Below the pieces are notes generated by a model, which saw only the letters and a list, made by a program, of their open reading frames with translations, ran no database searches and had not been told where the DNA came from. Made by a program: the position numbers and the translations under genes. From Paraclostridium ghonii (GTDB lineage: Bacteria; Bacillota; Clostridia; Peptostreptococcales; Peptostreptococcaceae), in NCBI RefSeq assembly GCF_030815085.1, contig NZ_JAUSWG010000002.1: a DNA stretch of 64,000 bases. The stretch is one strand, 5' to 3'. Below are positions 15,336-24,101 of the stretch, piece by piece (the first letter of the stretch is position 1; every line of letters starts with the position of its first letter).

Positions 15336-16277
15336 TTATATATCCATTAAATGAGTTTCTAACACTTGTTCATTTTTAAAATCTTCTAATTGTAAATAGT
15401 AATTAAATGTATCTAATACATAATCTAGTTTAATAGGTCCAACTAATTGACTTCCTGTTACTGTTACTCCATATCTCTTCGCTTCTCTTTTTACAAATTC
15501 AAAAGCTCTATGAATAGGGGTTTTATAGCAATCTAGAAGATTCATTGAAACTACTACTCCTTCTTTTTCAGGGAACTTTATTCCAACTGCCCTAACAGTA
15601 CTAAATCCCCCGCTTGGCCCTCTTAATGCTTTTGCTATTTTTTTAGCTATCTCTACATTTTCAGTTCCAAGGAATATGTTGTAAGCTGTAAGCCCATTAA
15701 ATTCAGCGCTTGATAATGTTGCTCCAGACTTTTCACTTAACAGTCCATCTACACTTAAATCTGGCTTTCTATTGTTGTATTCTTCTTGTCTAGTGTCATT
15801 ATCTTTTATTGCTTTTAAAAGATCTCTAACACCTTCATATTGTCCTTTTCTGATATATGCAAATGCTTTTCTTTCTTCAGTAGTAGCACTTTCTCCTGCA
15901 AAATATATAGGGACTTGAGTTTCTTTATGTAATCTTTCTCCTATCTCTTTTGACAATTCTACACACTCTTCTATTGTTATATTTTTTAATGGGAATATAG
16001 GAAGAGTATCTTGTGCTCCAATTCTAGGGTGAGTTCCTTTATGCTCTCTCATATCTATAAGCTCTATGGATTTTTTAGCCATGTTAACTAATGCATCTTT
16101 TACATCTTCTGGCTCTCCTATAAATGTTACAACTGTTCTATTAAAATCTTCTTCAGGTTCATAACTTACTAGTTTAACGTTTGAACTTCTAACTACATCT
16201 ACAACTGCTTCAATTACATTTTTGTTTTTACCATTACTAAAATTTGGTACTGCTAGTACATATTGTTTTTTCTCCAT
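15336..16277 (-). CDS. stand-alone formiminotransferase (FtcD-like); candidate glycine formiminotransferase
   Basis: A 313-residue protein covering only the formiminotransferase domain of FTCD; the cyclodeaminase domain is absent. It opens with VLAVPNFSNGKN, and REHKGTHPRIGAQD places H83 where the catalytic His of glutamate formiminotransferase lies. LRGPSGGFSTVRAVGIKFP and MNLLDCYKTPIHRAFE are family segments. In histidine breakdown this enzyme moves a formimino group from formiminoglutamate to tetrahydrofolate. No hut gene is in the window. In clostridial purine fermentation the donor is formiminoglycine, giving glycine and 5-formimino-THF, which later yields ATP through formyl-THF. It is the first gene of the leftward operon and starts at ATG after AAGGAG. 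Confidence 0.92.
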   Translation of the reverse strand: MEKKQYVLAVPNFSNGKNKNVIEAVVDVVRSSNVKLVSYEPEEDFNRTVVTFIGEPEDVKDALVNMAKKSIELIDMREHKGTHPRIGAQDTLPIFPLKNITIEECVELSKEIGERLHKETQVPIYFAGESATTEERKAFAYIRKGQYEGVRDLLKAIKDNDTRQEEYNNRKPDLSVDGLLSEKSGATLSSAEFNGLTAYNIFLGTENVEIAKKIAKALRGPSGGFSTVRAVGIKFPEKEGVVVSMNLLDCYKTPIHRAFEFVKREAKRYGVTVTGSQLVGPIKLDYVLDTFNYYLQLEDFKNEQVLETHLMDI

Positions 16278-16421
16278 ACAATTATCTCCTTATCTTTTTT
16301 TAATTTAATAAGTAGATAAACTATTAAAACAAGCAAATCTTCATTTATCCAAACTTATGATTTAAATTTTTACTATAATGAATTTATCTTTTGATTTAAC
16401 ATCTATTTTTTAATTTTTATA

Positions 16422-16449
16422 TTTACACTTGTTTAATAAATTATATTTT
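16422..16449 (+). promoter_or_regulatory. candidate promoter of the cyclase-permease unit
   Basis: TTTACA (16422-16427), a 16-base spacer, and TATTTT (16444-16449), about 50 bases before the start codon. It lies in the 225-base region between the two divergent halves of the purine locus. No purine riboswitch could be recognised in this region on either strand. Confidence 0.4.
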
Positions 16450-16502
16450 CTATCCATTGTGAATATAACTTATTAAATAAACTTTTTAAGGAGGTGTTTT
16501 TT

Positions 16503-17195
16503 ATGGGGTTTAGAGTAATTGATTTGTCTCAAGAAATTTATCAAGGCATGTCTGTTTTTCCAATGCATCAGCCTACTTTTATAATGACTAACATGACTCA
16601 TGAAGAAAATATGAAAAAAACTGGTAGCAAAACTCTTGGATTTTCTGCTAGAAATTTACTTATAAGCGAACATGGAGGAACTCATTGTGATGCAGTGTGG
16701 GAATATAAACCAAGTGGAAAAACTATAGAAAATATGCCACTAGATTATTTTTTTGGAAGTGCTATTTGTATAGATTTAAGTGATATTTCTTATAGTAGGT
16801 ATATTGAAGTTTCAGATATAGAAAATGCTTTGAATAAATCAAATTTACAAATTGAAAAAGGTGATATATTACTAATGTATACCGGACATTATGATAGAAA
16901 CTTTAATACTTATAAATGGCAAACTGAGTATTCTGGGCTTAGTTATAATGCCGCTACATATTTAGCAAAATCTGGTGTTGTAAATATAGGCGTAGATGCG
17001 CCTGCTATTGACCATCCAGATGACTTAAATTTTTCAGGTCATTTAGTATGTGGTGAATATGATATTACCAATACAGAAAATCTATGCAACCTTGATCAAT
17101 TAGTTGGCAAAAGATTTTTATACTTTGGATTACCTCTTAAAATAAGAGAAGGTTCAGGTTCTCCTATAAGAGCAATTGCTCTTTTGGAAGATTAA
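16503..17195 (+). CDS. cyclase-family (isatin hydrolase/kynurenine formamidase-like) metal hydrolase; candidate 4-imidazolone hydrolase
   Basis: A 230-residue protein from the ATG at 16503, eight bases after GGAGG (an upstream GTG overlaps the ribosome binding site). The motif HGGTHCD gives H57, H61 and D63, the metal ligands of the cyclase family. The usual Pro-x-His that follows is replaced by VWE. The C-terminal part (VGVDAPAIDHP-like segment, ENLCNLDQL, GLPLKIREGSGSPIRAIA) is strongly conserved. Relatives open lactam or formyl-amide bonds: isatin hydrolase opens a five-membered lactam. Opening 4-imidazolone to formiminoglycine is the same kind of reaction. It lies 39 bases before the purine permease and diverges from the BMC operon. 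The substrate is inferred from context. Confidence 0.88.
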   Translation: MGFRVIDLSQEIYQGMSVFPMHQPTFIMTNMTHEENMKKTGSKTLGFSARNLLISEHGGTHCDAVWEYKPSGKTIENMPLDYFFGSAICIDLSDISYSRYIEVSDIENALNKSNLQIEKGDILLMYTGHYDRNFNTYKWQTEYSGLSYNAATYLAKSGVVNIGVDAPAIDHPDDLNFSGHLVCGEYDITNTENLCNLDQLVGKRFLYFGLPLKIREGSGSPIRAIALLED

Positions 17196-17234
17196 TACAA
17201 GTTAGTATCAAATTTTATATAGGAGGAGAATTTT

Positions 17235-18572
17235 ATGAGTGAAAATAGTTCTTCTCAAAAGATTAAAAATAAAAATAACTCAGGATTACTTTACAAGATA
17301 GACGATAAACCAAATTTACAACTTTCAATTCTTCTTGGTTTTCAACATATAGTTGCAGCTTTCGGTGGAATTGTAGCTGTCCCTTTAGTTGTAGGCCCTG
17401 CAATAGGTCTTGATGTTCAAACCACAGCTTTAATGGTTAGTGCAGCAATATTTGTTGCAGGCATTGCAACTGTGATTCAAGCTCATGGTGTTTGTAAAGT
17501 TGGGTCTAAACTTCCATGTATTATGGGAACTGATTTTACTTTTGTAGGTCCATCTATAGCAGTAGGCAGTTCTATGGGTCTTGCTGGAATACTTGGGGCT
17601 ACCATACTTGGCTCTTTCATAGAAATGATTTTAAGTAGATTTATAAAACCTCTTATGAAATTTTTCCCACCAGTTGTTACAGGTACTGTAGTAACTTTAA
17701 TAGGACTTACACTTATTCCCGTTTCTATGGATTGGTGTGCAGGTGGTGTAGGCTCATCTGATTATGGAAACATTATAAATATTTGTATAGCTTTAATAGT
17801 TATGATTATAGTAATAGGGTTTAATATATATGGTAAAGGCATTCTTAGTAGCGCATCTATTTTAATAGGAATGTTTGTAGGGTACTTAATATGTATTCCT
17901 GTTGGATTAGTTGATTTTACTCCTATAAAAGAAGCAACTTGGGTAGGCATTCCTGGTATTCCTTTAGTATTAGAACATGGAATAAAGTTTAGTTTAGCAG
18001 GAGTAGCTCCATTTATAGTAGCATATTTAGTAACTACTATAGAAACAGTTGGATGTTTAATCGCTATAGGAGAAGCTTCTGAAAGAGAAACTTCAAGAGA
18101 TGAAATAAGTAAAGGTGTTTTAGCTGATGGTGTAGGAAGTTTTATAGCTGGTTTTTTCGGAGCAGGTCCAAATACATCTTTCAGCCAAAACGTTGGTCTT
18201 ATTCCTATAACTAAAGTTGCAAGTCGCCATGTAGTTGTAATGTCAGGAATAATTATGATGCTACTTGGCGTATTCCCCAAATTAGGGGCTTTAGTTGCAT
18301 CTATTCCTAGTCCTGTTTTAGGTGGTGCTGGAATTGTAATGTTTGGAGTTGTTGCTGCTAGTGGTATCAAAACATTAAGTAGAGTTAACATGAGTAATAG
18401 AAACTTAATTATAATTTCTATTTCACTAGCTTTAGGTCTTGGAATTACAACTAGACCAGATCTTTTAGTAAACCTTCCTAACAGTTTAAAAATGTTATTT
18501 GGCTCAGGTATAAGTACGGGTACTATATTTGCTTTAATTCTTAATTTAGTTTTAAAAGATACTGATAAATAA
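17235..18572 (+). CDS. NCS2 nucleobase permease (xanthine/urate/uracil type)
   Basis: A 445-residue membrane protein with about 12-14 hydrophobic helices. Family motifs are LGFQHIVAAFGGIVAVPLVVG near the start, the carrier segment ETVGCLIAIGEAS, and the NAT signature NTSFSQNVGLIPITKVASRHV, whose Gln-Asn-x-Gly contacts the base. Members bring uracil, xanthine or uric acid into the cell with protons. Because it shares an operon with the cyclase-family hydrolase and faces the BMC genes, xanthine or a related purine is the likeliest cargo. Start ATG follows AGGAGGAG. A terminator lies directly behind it. Confidence 0.93.
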   Translation: MSENSSSQKIKNKNNSGLLYKIDDKPNLQLSILLGFQHIVAAFGGIVAVPLVVGPAIGLDVQTTALMVSAAIFVAGIATVIQAHGVCKVGSKLPCIMGTDFTFVGPSIAVGSSMGLAGILGATILGSFIEMILSRFIKPLMKFFPPVVTGTVVTLIGLTLIPVSMDWCAGGVGSSDYGNIINICIALIVMIIVIGFNIYGKGILSSASILIGMFVGYLICIPVGLVDFTPIKEATWVGIPGIPLVLEHGIKFSLAGVAPFIVAYLVTTIETVGCLIAIGEASERETSRDEISKGVLADGVGSFIAGFFGAGPNTSFSQNVGLIPITKVASRHVVVMSGIIMMLLGVFPKLGALVASIPSPVLGGAGIVMFGVVAASGIKTLSRVNMSNRNLIIISISLALGLGITTRPDLLVNLPNSLKMLFGSGISTGTIFALILNLVLKDTDK

Positions 18573-18587
18573 AATATAAATTTTCTA

Positions 18588-18625
18588 AAAAGAACTACCT
18601 TTTGTAAAAAAGATAGTTCTTTTTA
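18588..18625 (+). terminator. terminator of the permease unit
   Basis: Stem AGAACTA/TAGTTCT (18591-18620), extended by A/T pairs and followed by a T-run; it starts 15 bases after the permease stop. Confidence 0.8.
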
Positions 18626-18677
18626 ATTTCATTCAATTAATTTTTTATTATGAAATTTAAGAATTATTTAAATTTTA

Positions 18678-18706
18678 TTTACTTTTATGACACTTTACAG
18701 TATAAT
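18678..18706 (+). promoter_or_regulatory. sigma-A promoter of the gltS-like gene
   Basis: TTTACT (18678-18683), a 17-base spacer, and a perfect TATAAT (18701-18706), about 40 bases before the start codon. It follows the permease terminator, so the transporter gene is a separate unit. Confidence 0.65.
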
Positions 18707-18744
18707 AGTTAAATATCTAATCAATTTGAATAAGGAGTGATTTA

Positions 18745-20010
18745 ATGGAACTTACCAACATTAATGGAATCCTTACTCTTAATCTAAATATTGCTGCTAC
18801 AATTGCATTAACGTGTTTTTTAATAATACTAGGTAAAACCTTAAAGAAACAAATTTTAATTTTAGATAGACTATGTATCCCTGCCCCAGTTATTGGAGGC
18901 ATATTATTTGCACTTTTAGTTTTTTTACTTAATCAATTCAATATATTAAGCGTTGTACTAGATACTAGCTTACAATCTACTTTTATGGTGGCTTTTTTCA
19001 CTACTGTAGGTATAGGTGCCAGCTTTAACCTTATAAAAAAAGGTGGAAAATCTGTACTTATTTATTGGATATTTTGTATAATACTTATATTTGCACAAAA
19101 TATTATAGGATTATTTGGTGCAATGTTAACAGGACTTGATCCACTACTTGGTCTTATGTGTGGTGCAATTTCTATGGGTGGAGGACATGGTACTAGTGCA
19201 ACTTTTGGTCCAACGCTAGAATCAATGGGAGTTGTAGGGGCTAATACAATAGGCCTTGCCGCTGCAACATTAGGTCTTATTTGTGGCGGATTTATAGGTG
19301 CCCCAACTTCAAAATTTTTAATTGAAAAATATAAATTAAAGCCAAATAAGTTTGTTTTAAGTGATTTACATAATCAAGTTAATAATGAAGATAATTTTAA
19401 CGAAGAAGTAGCTGTATGTAAAGATACTACAGCATCATCAAAATTAGATTCTTCAGAGTTTATTAAACATATTTTTATATTAACTGCATGTATGTCTATA
19501 GGATATGTTGTTAGTAATTTTATTACTAGCATTACAGGTTATGCTTTACCTGAATATGTAGGTGGTATATTAGTTGCAATAACTTTTAGAAATGCTAATG
19601 ATAAATTTAAGCTTGTAACTGTTGACTATTCATGTTTTGACCTTTTAGGTGATATAAGCTTAAATTTATTCTTAACTATGGCTCTTATGAGTATAAAACT
19701 TTGGGAATTAAAAACACTTGGATTACCTATGTTGATTATAGTTTTAATGCAAGTATTATTTATAGTTTTATTTACTATATTTATAATGTTTAGATTATTA
19801 GGTAAGGATTATGACGCAGCTGTAATGGTTGGAGGGTTTATAGGTCATGAACTTGGGGCTACTCCAAATGCACTTGCAAATTTAAATTCAATATGTAGTA
19901 GATACGGCTACTCAGAAAGAGCATTTTTTACAATACCAATTGTTTGTGCTTTCTTAATAGACTTAGTTGCTATACCTACTATAATAATGTTTATAAATAT
20001 GTTATCATAA
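18745..20010 (+). CDS. GltS-type sodium:glutamate symporter family protein
   Basis: A 421-residue membrane protein with about 11-12 helices. The segments PAPVIGGILFALL, FFTTVGIGASFNLIKKGGK, MGGGHGTSATFGPTLE and GGFIGHELGATPNALANL are the repeated reentrant-loop motifs of GltS. Members use sodium to take up glutamate. A central hydrophilic loop (residues about 200-245) links the two inverted halves. It has its own promoter and terminator, and lies next to a locus whose pathway ends in glycine, but no direct link to purine breakdown is shown. Related carriers for other amino acids cannot be excluded. Confidence 0.88.
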   Translation: MELTNINGILTLNLNIAATIALTCFLIILGKTLKKQILILDRLCIPAPVIGGILFALLVFLLNQFNILSVVLDTSLQSTFMVAFFTTVGIGASFNLIKKGGKSVLIYWIFCIILIFAQNIIGLFGAMLTGLDPLLGLMCGAISMGGGHGTSATFGPTLESMGVVGANTIGLAAATLGLICGGFIGAPTSKFLIEKYKLKPNKFVLSDLHNQVNNEDNFNEEVAVCKDTTASSKLDSSEFIKHIFILTACMSIGYVVSNFITSITGYALPEYVGGILVAITFRNANDKFKLVTVDYSCFDLLGDISLNLFLTMALMSIKLWELKTLGLPMLIIVLMQVLFIVLFTIFIMFRLLGKDYDAAVMVGGFIGHELGATPNALANLNSICSRYGYSERAFFTIPIVCAFLIDLVAIPTIIMFINMLS

Positions 20011-20013
20011 AAC

Positions 20014-20050
20014 AAAAGGAGTCGTCTTTTAATTCAGACAACTCCTTTTG
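20014..20050 (+). terminator. terminator of the gltS-like gene
   Basis: 14-base arms AAAAGGAGTCGTCT/AGACAACTCCTTTT (20014-20049) with one unpaired position, followed by T-rich sequence. Confidence 0.8.
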
Positions 20051-20135
20051 TTTTTAAAATATACTCGATTTATAAAAAACCATTTCCTAATAACAATAAA
20101 ATTACTAAGAAATAGTTTTCATATTTAACAAAAAA

Positions 20136-20813
20136 TTATATATTAATGTCCTCTACTCCATTGCTTAAAGATTCTTCAGCTAAAATAAAGTTTACAATTT
20201 TCTCCCCATATGGTAAACAAGTTTGTATAAAAGGACCTGTTATAAGCATAGCTATAACTGTTCCAAGACCTACAGTACCTCCTAATAAATATCCAGCAAT
20301 CAAAAACGTAGCATCAAATCCCATTCTTATCCAACGATATTCTAATTTAATCTTATCTTTTATTATAAATGGTATTATATCATTTGGTGCCATACCTACA
20401 TTAGTTGATGAAAGTATAGAAAATCCTATAGCTATTACAAGACACCCTAATACTACTAAAGCTATTTTCCCAGCATAACTACAATTTTGAATTTGGAAAT
20501 ATGAAACAACGTTTACAGCCATATCAATAATTGGGCCAATTCCAATAGCACATATGAAGGTACCTATTTTTATGTATTTTTTTTGAACTAAAAATATTAT
20601 TGCAAACAATATTACTAATATTATTCTATTTGCTGTTCCAGTAGTAGCGTTTACCCCAACATTATTTAAAGTTAATGCTAAGCCTTGTGTAAAAATTGTA
20701 AATGGATCAGATCCTATATTTGTTCTTAAGTATAAGGCAACCCCAAATTGAACTATAGTCATTCCTATGAAAAATAATGTTAACCTTTTCACAGTATTTA
20801 AAAATTTATTCAT
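20136..20813 (-). CDS. YczE/YitT-like integral membrane protein
   Basis: A 225-residue protein with five or six hydrophobic helices. The N-terminal FFIGMTIVQFGVALYLRTNIGSDPFTIF and the SSTNVGMAPNDIIPFII segment match the YczE/YyaS group of uncharacterised membrane proteins, in which a Gly-x-x-Pro motif recurs once per repeat half. No transported substrate is established for the family. It is transcribed alone toward the gltS-like gene from a good promoter at 20886-20914 and starts with ATG after AGGGGGTATATGA. Confidence 0.8.
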   Translation of the reverse strand: MNKFLNTVKRLTLFFIGMTIVQFGVALYLRTNIGSDPFTIFTQGLALTLNNVGVNATTGTANRIILVILFAIIFLVQKKYIKIGTFICAIGIGPIIDMAVNVVSYFQIQNCSYAGKIALVVLGCLVIAIGFSILSSTNVGMAPNDIIPFIIKDKIKLEYRWIRMGFDATFLIAGYLLGGTVGLGTVIAMLITGPFIQTCLPYGEKIVNFILAEESLSNGVEDINI

Positions 20814-20885
20814 TCATATACCCCCTAAGTATGTCTATTATTCCAATTGATTTTTAAGTTAAGTACTTGATTTATTGACTTTTAA

Positions 20886-20914
20886 AGAATAATATAATTT
20901 CAAAAATATGTCAA
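20886..20914 (-). promoter_or_regulatory. sigma-A promoter of the YczE-like gene
   Basis: On the minus strand, consensus TTGACA (20909-20914), a 17-base spacer, and TATTCT (20886-20891). A near-palindrome, TTAAGTACTTGA, lies just downstream at about 20855-20866 and could be an operator. Confidence 0.65.
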
Positions 20915-21135
20915 TAAAGTTTGTTATTTTTTACTCAGTCTTAATACATAATAACCTTTCTTACTATTCAATTACTTACTTTTAAACACATTGATAATAC
21001 TAGCTTTTAGCGTTTTTAAATATGCTGTTTTTTAAAATTTATTTTCTTATATTTTTTTAAAATAAATTTTAATTTTCAATACTTAACTAAGTAATATAAT
21101 GATATTATTAATTTGTTTATATAAACTAAAAATAT

Positions 21136-21188
21136 AGGAGCTGTAAATCATGATTATTTTATAATCATGATTTACAGCTCCTTTTTTG
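21136..21188 (-). terminator. 22-bp perfect hairpin after the histidine kinase gene
   Basis: Arms 21136-21157 and 21161-21182 are perfectly complementary with a 3-base loop. It can terminate the two-component operon, which ends at 21266. The T-run is actually better on the plus strand (CTCCTTTTTT). Confidence 0.7.
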
Positions 21189-21265
21189 TATAAAATTCAC
21201 TTAATGTAATTATTATTTTTAAATTTTATATATCTATATATTTTTTACCTAAAGACAATTTAAAT

Positions 21266-23425
21266 TTATTTTTTTAAAGTTATAACAACCTTGAATAAAT
21301 CTCCATCGGTACTGACATTAAATGTTCCACCTTGAAGTTCAACAAAACTTTTCGCTATTGCAAGCCCTAATCCACTACCTTCTGTATTTCTAGATTTATC
21401 TCCTCTTACAAATCTCTCAACTAAATCCTCTACATTAAAGTCAATTTCTTCAGCTGTCATATTTTTAAAGCTTATATTGACAACTTCTTCTTCATTTAAT
21501 ATATCAATATAAACTCTAGAAGAATCCATTGCATATTTACTTATGTTTATTAACAGGTTCTCAAATACCCTAAACATTCTTTGACTATCTAATTGTAATA
21601 TCAATTTTTCATCTGGAAAATTAGTCCTTATATTTAAATTTGAAGCTCTCATTTTATCATCTACTTCAAGTAAAGTTTGTTTCATTAAAGAAACTACATC
21701 TACATCAATAATATTTAAGCTTACATTACCACTATTAACTTTGCTAACCTCAAATAAATCTTCTATTAAAACTCTCAATCTTTCAGATTTTCTATCTAGC
21801 GTATCTATATAAATTCTTCGCTTTTCATACGTTAAACTTTCATCCTTTAATAAATCAACATATGTTATTATAGATGTTAAAGGAGTTTTTAAGTCATGAC
21901 TAACGTTAGAAATTAATTCAGTCTTCATTTTTTGACTTTTAACTTCTTCCTCTACAGCTTTTTTAAATCCAATTTGAATATTTTGTATCTGATTTTTTAA
22001 CATATTAAATGTACCTAAATCAGAATTTAACTCTCTATCTAAATTTCCACTTGCTATGTCTTTTGTTATATCTAGTAATTTATTATAATCATTGTTTATA
22101 TCAATATATTTCTTCTTTATTATAAAATATAAAACTATAGTGTAAATTGTAACAAAAAAACCTATAAAATATATAACGTATATTCCATCTAAATAACTGT
22201 AAGTTAATATATAAATAACCATAACAAATATTAAGCTTACTACAATTAAATTTATAAGTAATATAGATACTATCTTTTTCTTGTTATCCTTTCCTAGCTC
22301 TATGTCAAACATCCACTCTTTAGCATTTTTAAATTTTATATTTATATACTTTACACTTTTATAAATCAGCGAATGATCTTTTAAGTATGTCGTATGTCTA
22401 GTCTTTATAATATGTTTTAATATTATTACGCCTATAAACATTATTGAAAATACTACTACCCAATAAGCTAAATTAACTAAATAGATTATTATATCGTTAT
22501 TATTTAAAGCTTTAATCATGAGTTGGTGCGAATCCAAATATGCACAATCATATGCTAACAAAACTAAAAACGCTACTATCTCTAATGGAATTTTAATAAG
22601 TTTATTAAATATTTTTAACTCTTTTAATTTCTTATATGGCATAAGTATTGCAACTAAAGTAACAAATATAACATCTATACTTATAAAAACCATAGAAGCC
22701 ATTGTATAAGAGTTCTGTTCTTGATTTATTTTTTTAAAAGCTATATTGTCCATATATTTCAGATCCTTAGGAACCCCATATACAAACTTCATATTTTTTA
22801 TAGGTTCTAATTCATAAACATCTTCGCCTAAATATAAAGATGATTGTTTATTATCATTTATATTTAGTTCAATATTTTTTTCATCAGCTCCATGAACTTT
22901 ATCAATTTTCATGTTCCCTTTATCATCAAAGTCAATTGATATATAAAAATCATATTTACTTTTTAAGCTTTCTTGAAAATTTTTATTAGTACTATCTATT
23001 TCATTTAAATTCCCACTAGAACTTTGTTTTGTTAAATTGTTAGATTTATCTATAACGTAGTAATCTAAATTTTTTAAATCTCTATTTAAATTTTCAATAT
23101 AACTATTTATAGCATTATCAAAACCATCCCTAATTTGTGCTTTTTCTGAAGTATATTCAGAATCCACTCCAGGTTTTAAATATAGCATAAGTTGTACGGG
23201 TCTTATTTTTTCATTATTTTCATCATAAATTTTATAGTAAAGCCCATATGTAGATTCTACTAATTTTTTTTCAAAATCATCATCTTCATATATGTTATAT
23301 GTATAATTATTACTGTACTTTTTTATACTTTGATAAGATAATACCATTACTATTGATGCTATTAATATTGTCATTACTATTATTAATCTTATATATAATT
23401 TATTGTTTTTCAATTTTGTATCCAA
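21266..23425 (-). CDS. membrane sensor histidine kinase, VanS/PhoR-like
   Basis: A 719-residue kinase. One N-terminal helix (residues about 12-30) is followed by an extracytoplasmic domain of some 200 residues rich in charged and Asn residues, then six or so further helices (240-440). A HAMP-like linker precedes the H box SNVSHDLKTPLTSIITYVDLL. The N box (ENLLINISKYAMDSS) and the G box (NTEGSGLGLAIAKSFVEL) complete the kinase core. The unusually large membrane region between sensor and kinase sets it apart from small VanS proteins. Its TTG start overlaps the end of the response-regulator gene by 26 bases; a second TTG four codons on is equally possible. The signal is unknown. Confidence 0.9.
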   Translation of the reverse strand: MDTKLKNNKLYIRLIIVMTILIASIVMVLSYQSIKKYSNNYTYNIYEDDDFEKKLVESTYGLYYKIYDENNEKIRPVQLMLYLKPGVDSEYTSEKAQIRDGFDNAINSYIENLNRDLKNLDYYVIDKSNNLTKQSSSGNLNEIDSTNKNFQESLKSKYDFYISIDFDDKGNMKIDKVHGADEKNIELNINDNKQSSLYLGEDVYELEPIKNMKFVYGVPKDLKYMDNIAFKKINQEQNSYTMASMVFISIDVIFVTLVAILMPYKKLKELKIFNKLIKIPLEIVAFLVLLAYDCAYLDSHQLMIKALNNNDIIIYLVNLAYWVVVFSIMFIGVIILKHIIKTRHTTYLKDHSLIYKSVKYINIKFKNAKEWMFDIELGKDNKKKIVSILLINLIVVSLIFVMVIYILTYSYLDGIYVIYFIGFFVTIYTIVLYFIIKKKYIDINNDYNKLLDITKDIASGNLDRELNSDLGTFNMLKNQIQNIQIGFKKAVEEEVKSQKMKTELISNVSHDLKTPLTSIITYVDLLKDESLTYEKRRIYIDTLDRKSERLRVLIEDLFEVSKVNSGNVSLNIIDVDVVSLMKQTLLEVDDKMRASNLNIRTNFPDEKLILQLDSQRMFRVFENLLINISKYAMDSSRVYIDILNEEEVVNISFKNMTAEEIDFNVEDLVERFVRGDKSRNTEGSGLGLAIAKSFVELQGGTFNVSTDGDLFKVVITLKK

Positions 23426-24101
23426 CGCCCCACACCACCTTCAAATATTTTGGATTTTTAGGGTTCATTTCTATTTTCTCTCTTATATTTCTTACATGAA
23501 CCATAATTGTATCTGTATTTACAGCTCTATCTTTCCATACCCTTTCATATATCTCTTCTGCAGAAAATACTCTGCCTGGGTTTCTCATAAGTAAAGTAAG
23601 TATTTTAAATTCTATAGGAGTTGTTTTTATAACATTTCCATCAACACTTATTTCTTTAGTATTCGTATTTAATTCTAATCCACCTATCGTATGTACATTT
23701 TCATTTATTACATTTTTTTCAACCATATTCAGAAACTTTTTATATCTTCTAAGCTGAGAATTTACTCTCGCTAAAAGTTCTAAAGGTCTAAAAGGTTTTG
23801 CAATATAATCATCTGCACCTATATTTAATCCGGTTATTTTATCTATTTCTTCAGACTTTGCTGATAGCATAATAACTGGAAAATCATAAGTTTCTCTTAA
23901 TCTCATGGTAAATTCTATACCATCCATTTTAGGCATCATTATATCCACTATACTTAAATGTATCTCCTCTTCTCCTAGTACTTCCAACCCCTCTATACCA
24001 TTGTTTGCAACAAAGACATTATATCCTTGATTATTTAAGTACGCTTTTATAGCATAAGCTATATCTTGTTCATCTTCTACAACTAAAATATTAAATTTCA
24101 T
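23400..24101 (-). CDS. OmpR/VanR-type response regulator
   Basis: A 233-residue protein. The receiver domain starts NILVVEDEQDI with the acidic pair, the phosphorylated Asp in SIVDIMMPKMDG, the Thr/Ser site IMLSAKS and the Lys in ADDYIAKPF. The C-terminal winged-helix has LTPIEFKILTLLMRNPGRVFSAEEIYERVW and VNTDTIMVHVRNIREKI. It is the partner of the overlapping kinase gene. Targets cannot be identified; no transporter or cell-wall gene lies in the same operon. It is the first gene of the unit. Confidence 0.94.
   Translation of the reverse strand: MKFNILVVEDEQDIAYAIKAYLNNQGYNVFVANNGIEGLEVLGEEEIHLSIVDIMMPKMDGIEFTMRLRETYDFPVIMLSAKSEEIDKITGLNIGADDYIAKPFRPLELLARVNSQLRRYKKFLNMVEKNVINENVHTIGGLELNTNTKEISVDGNVIKTTPIEFKILTLLMRNPGRVFSAEEIYERVWKDRAVNTDTIMVHVRNIREKIEMNPKNPKYLKVVWGVGYKIEKQ

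Larger units (their letters stand above)
20814..21265. other. 452-base intergenic region with promoter and strong hairpin
   Basis: This gap contains the promoter of the YczE-like gene at its left and a 22-bp perfect hairpin at its right. The stretch between (20920-21130) is A+T-rich without a credible gene. A TAATATAAT string near 21090-21100 could be a -10 element for a short plus-strand RNA ending at the hairpin, but its -35 is weak. Confidence 0.5.

Noticed and set aside
16278..16502. Purine riboswitch ahead of the purine permease
   Set aside because: The conserved loop and junction sequences of the guanine/adenine or xanthine-type riboswitches could not be found on either strand; only a promoter-like pair was seen.
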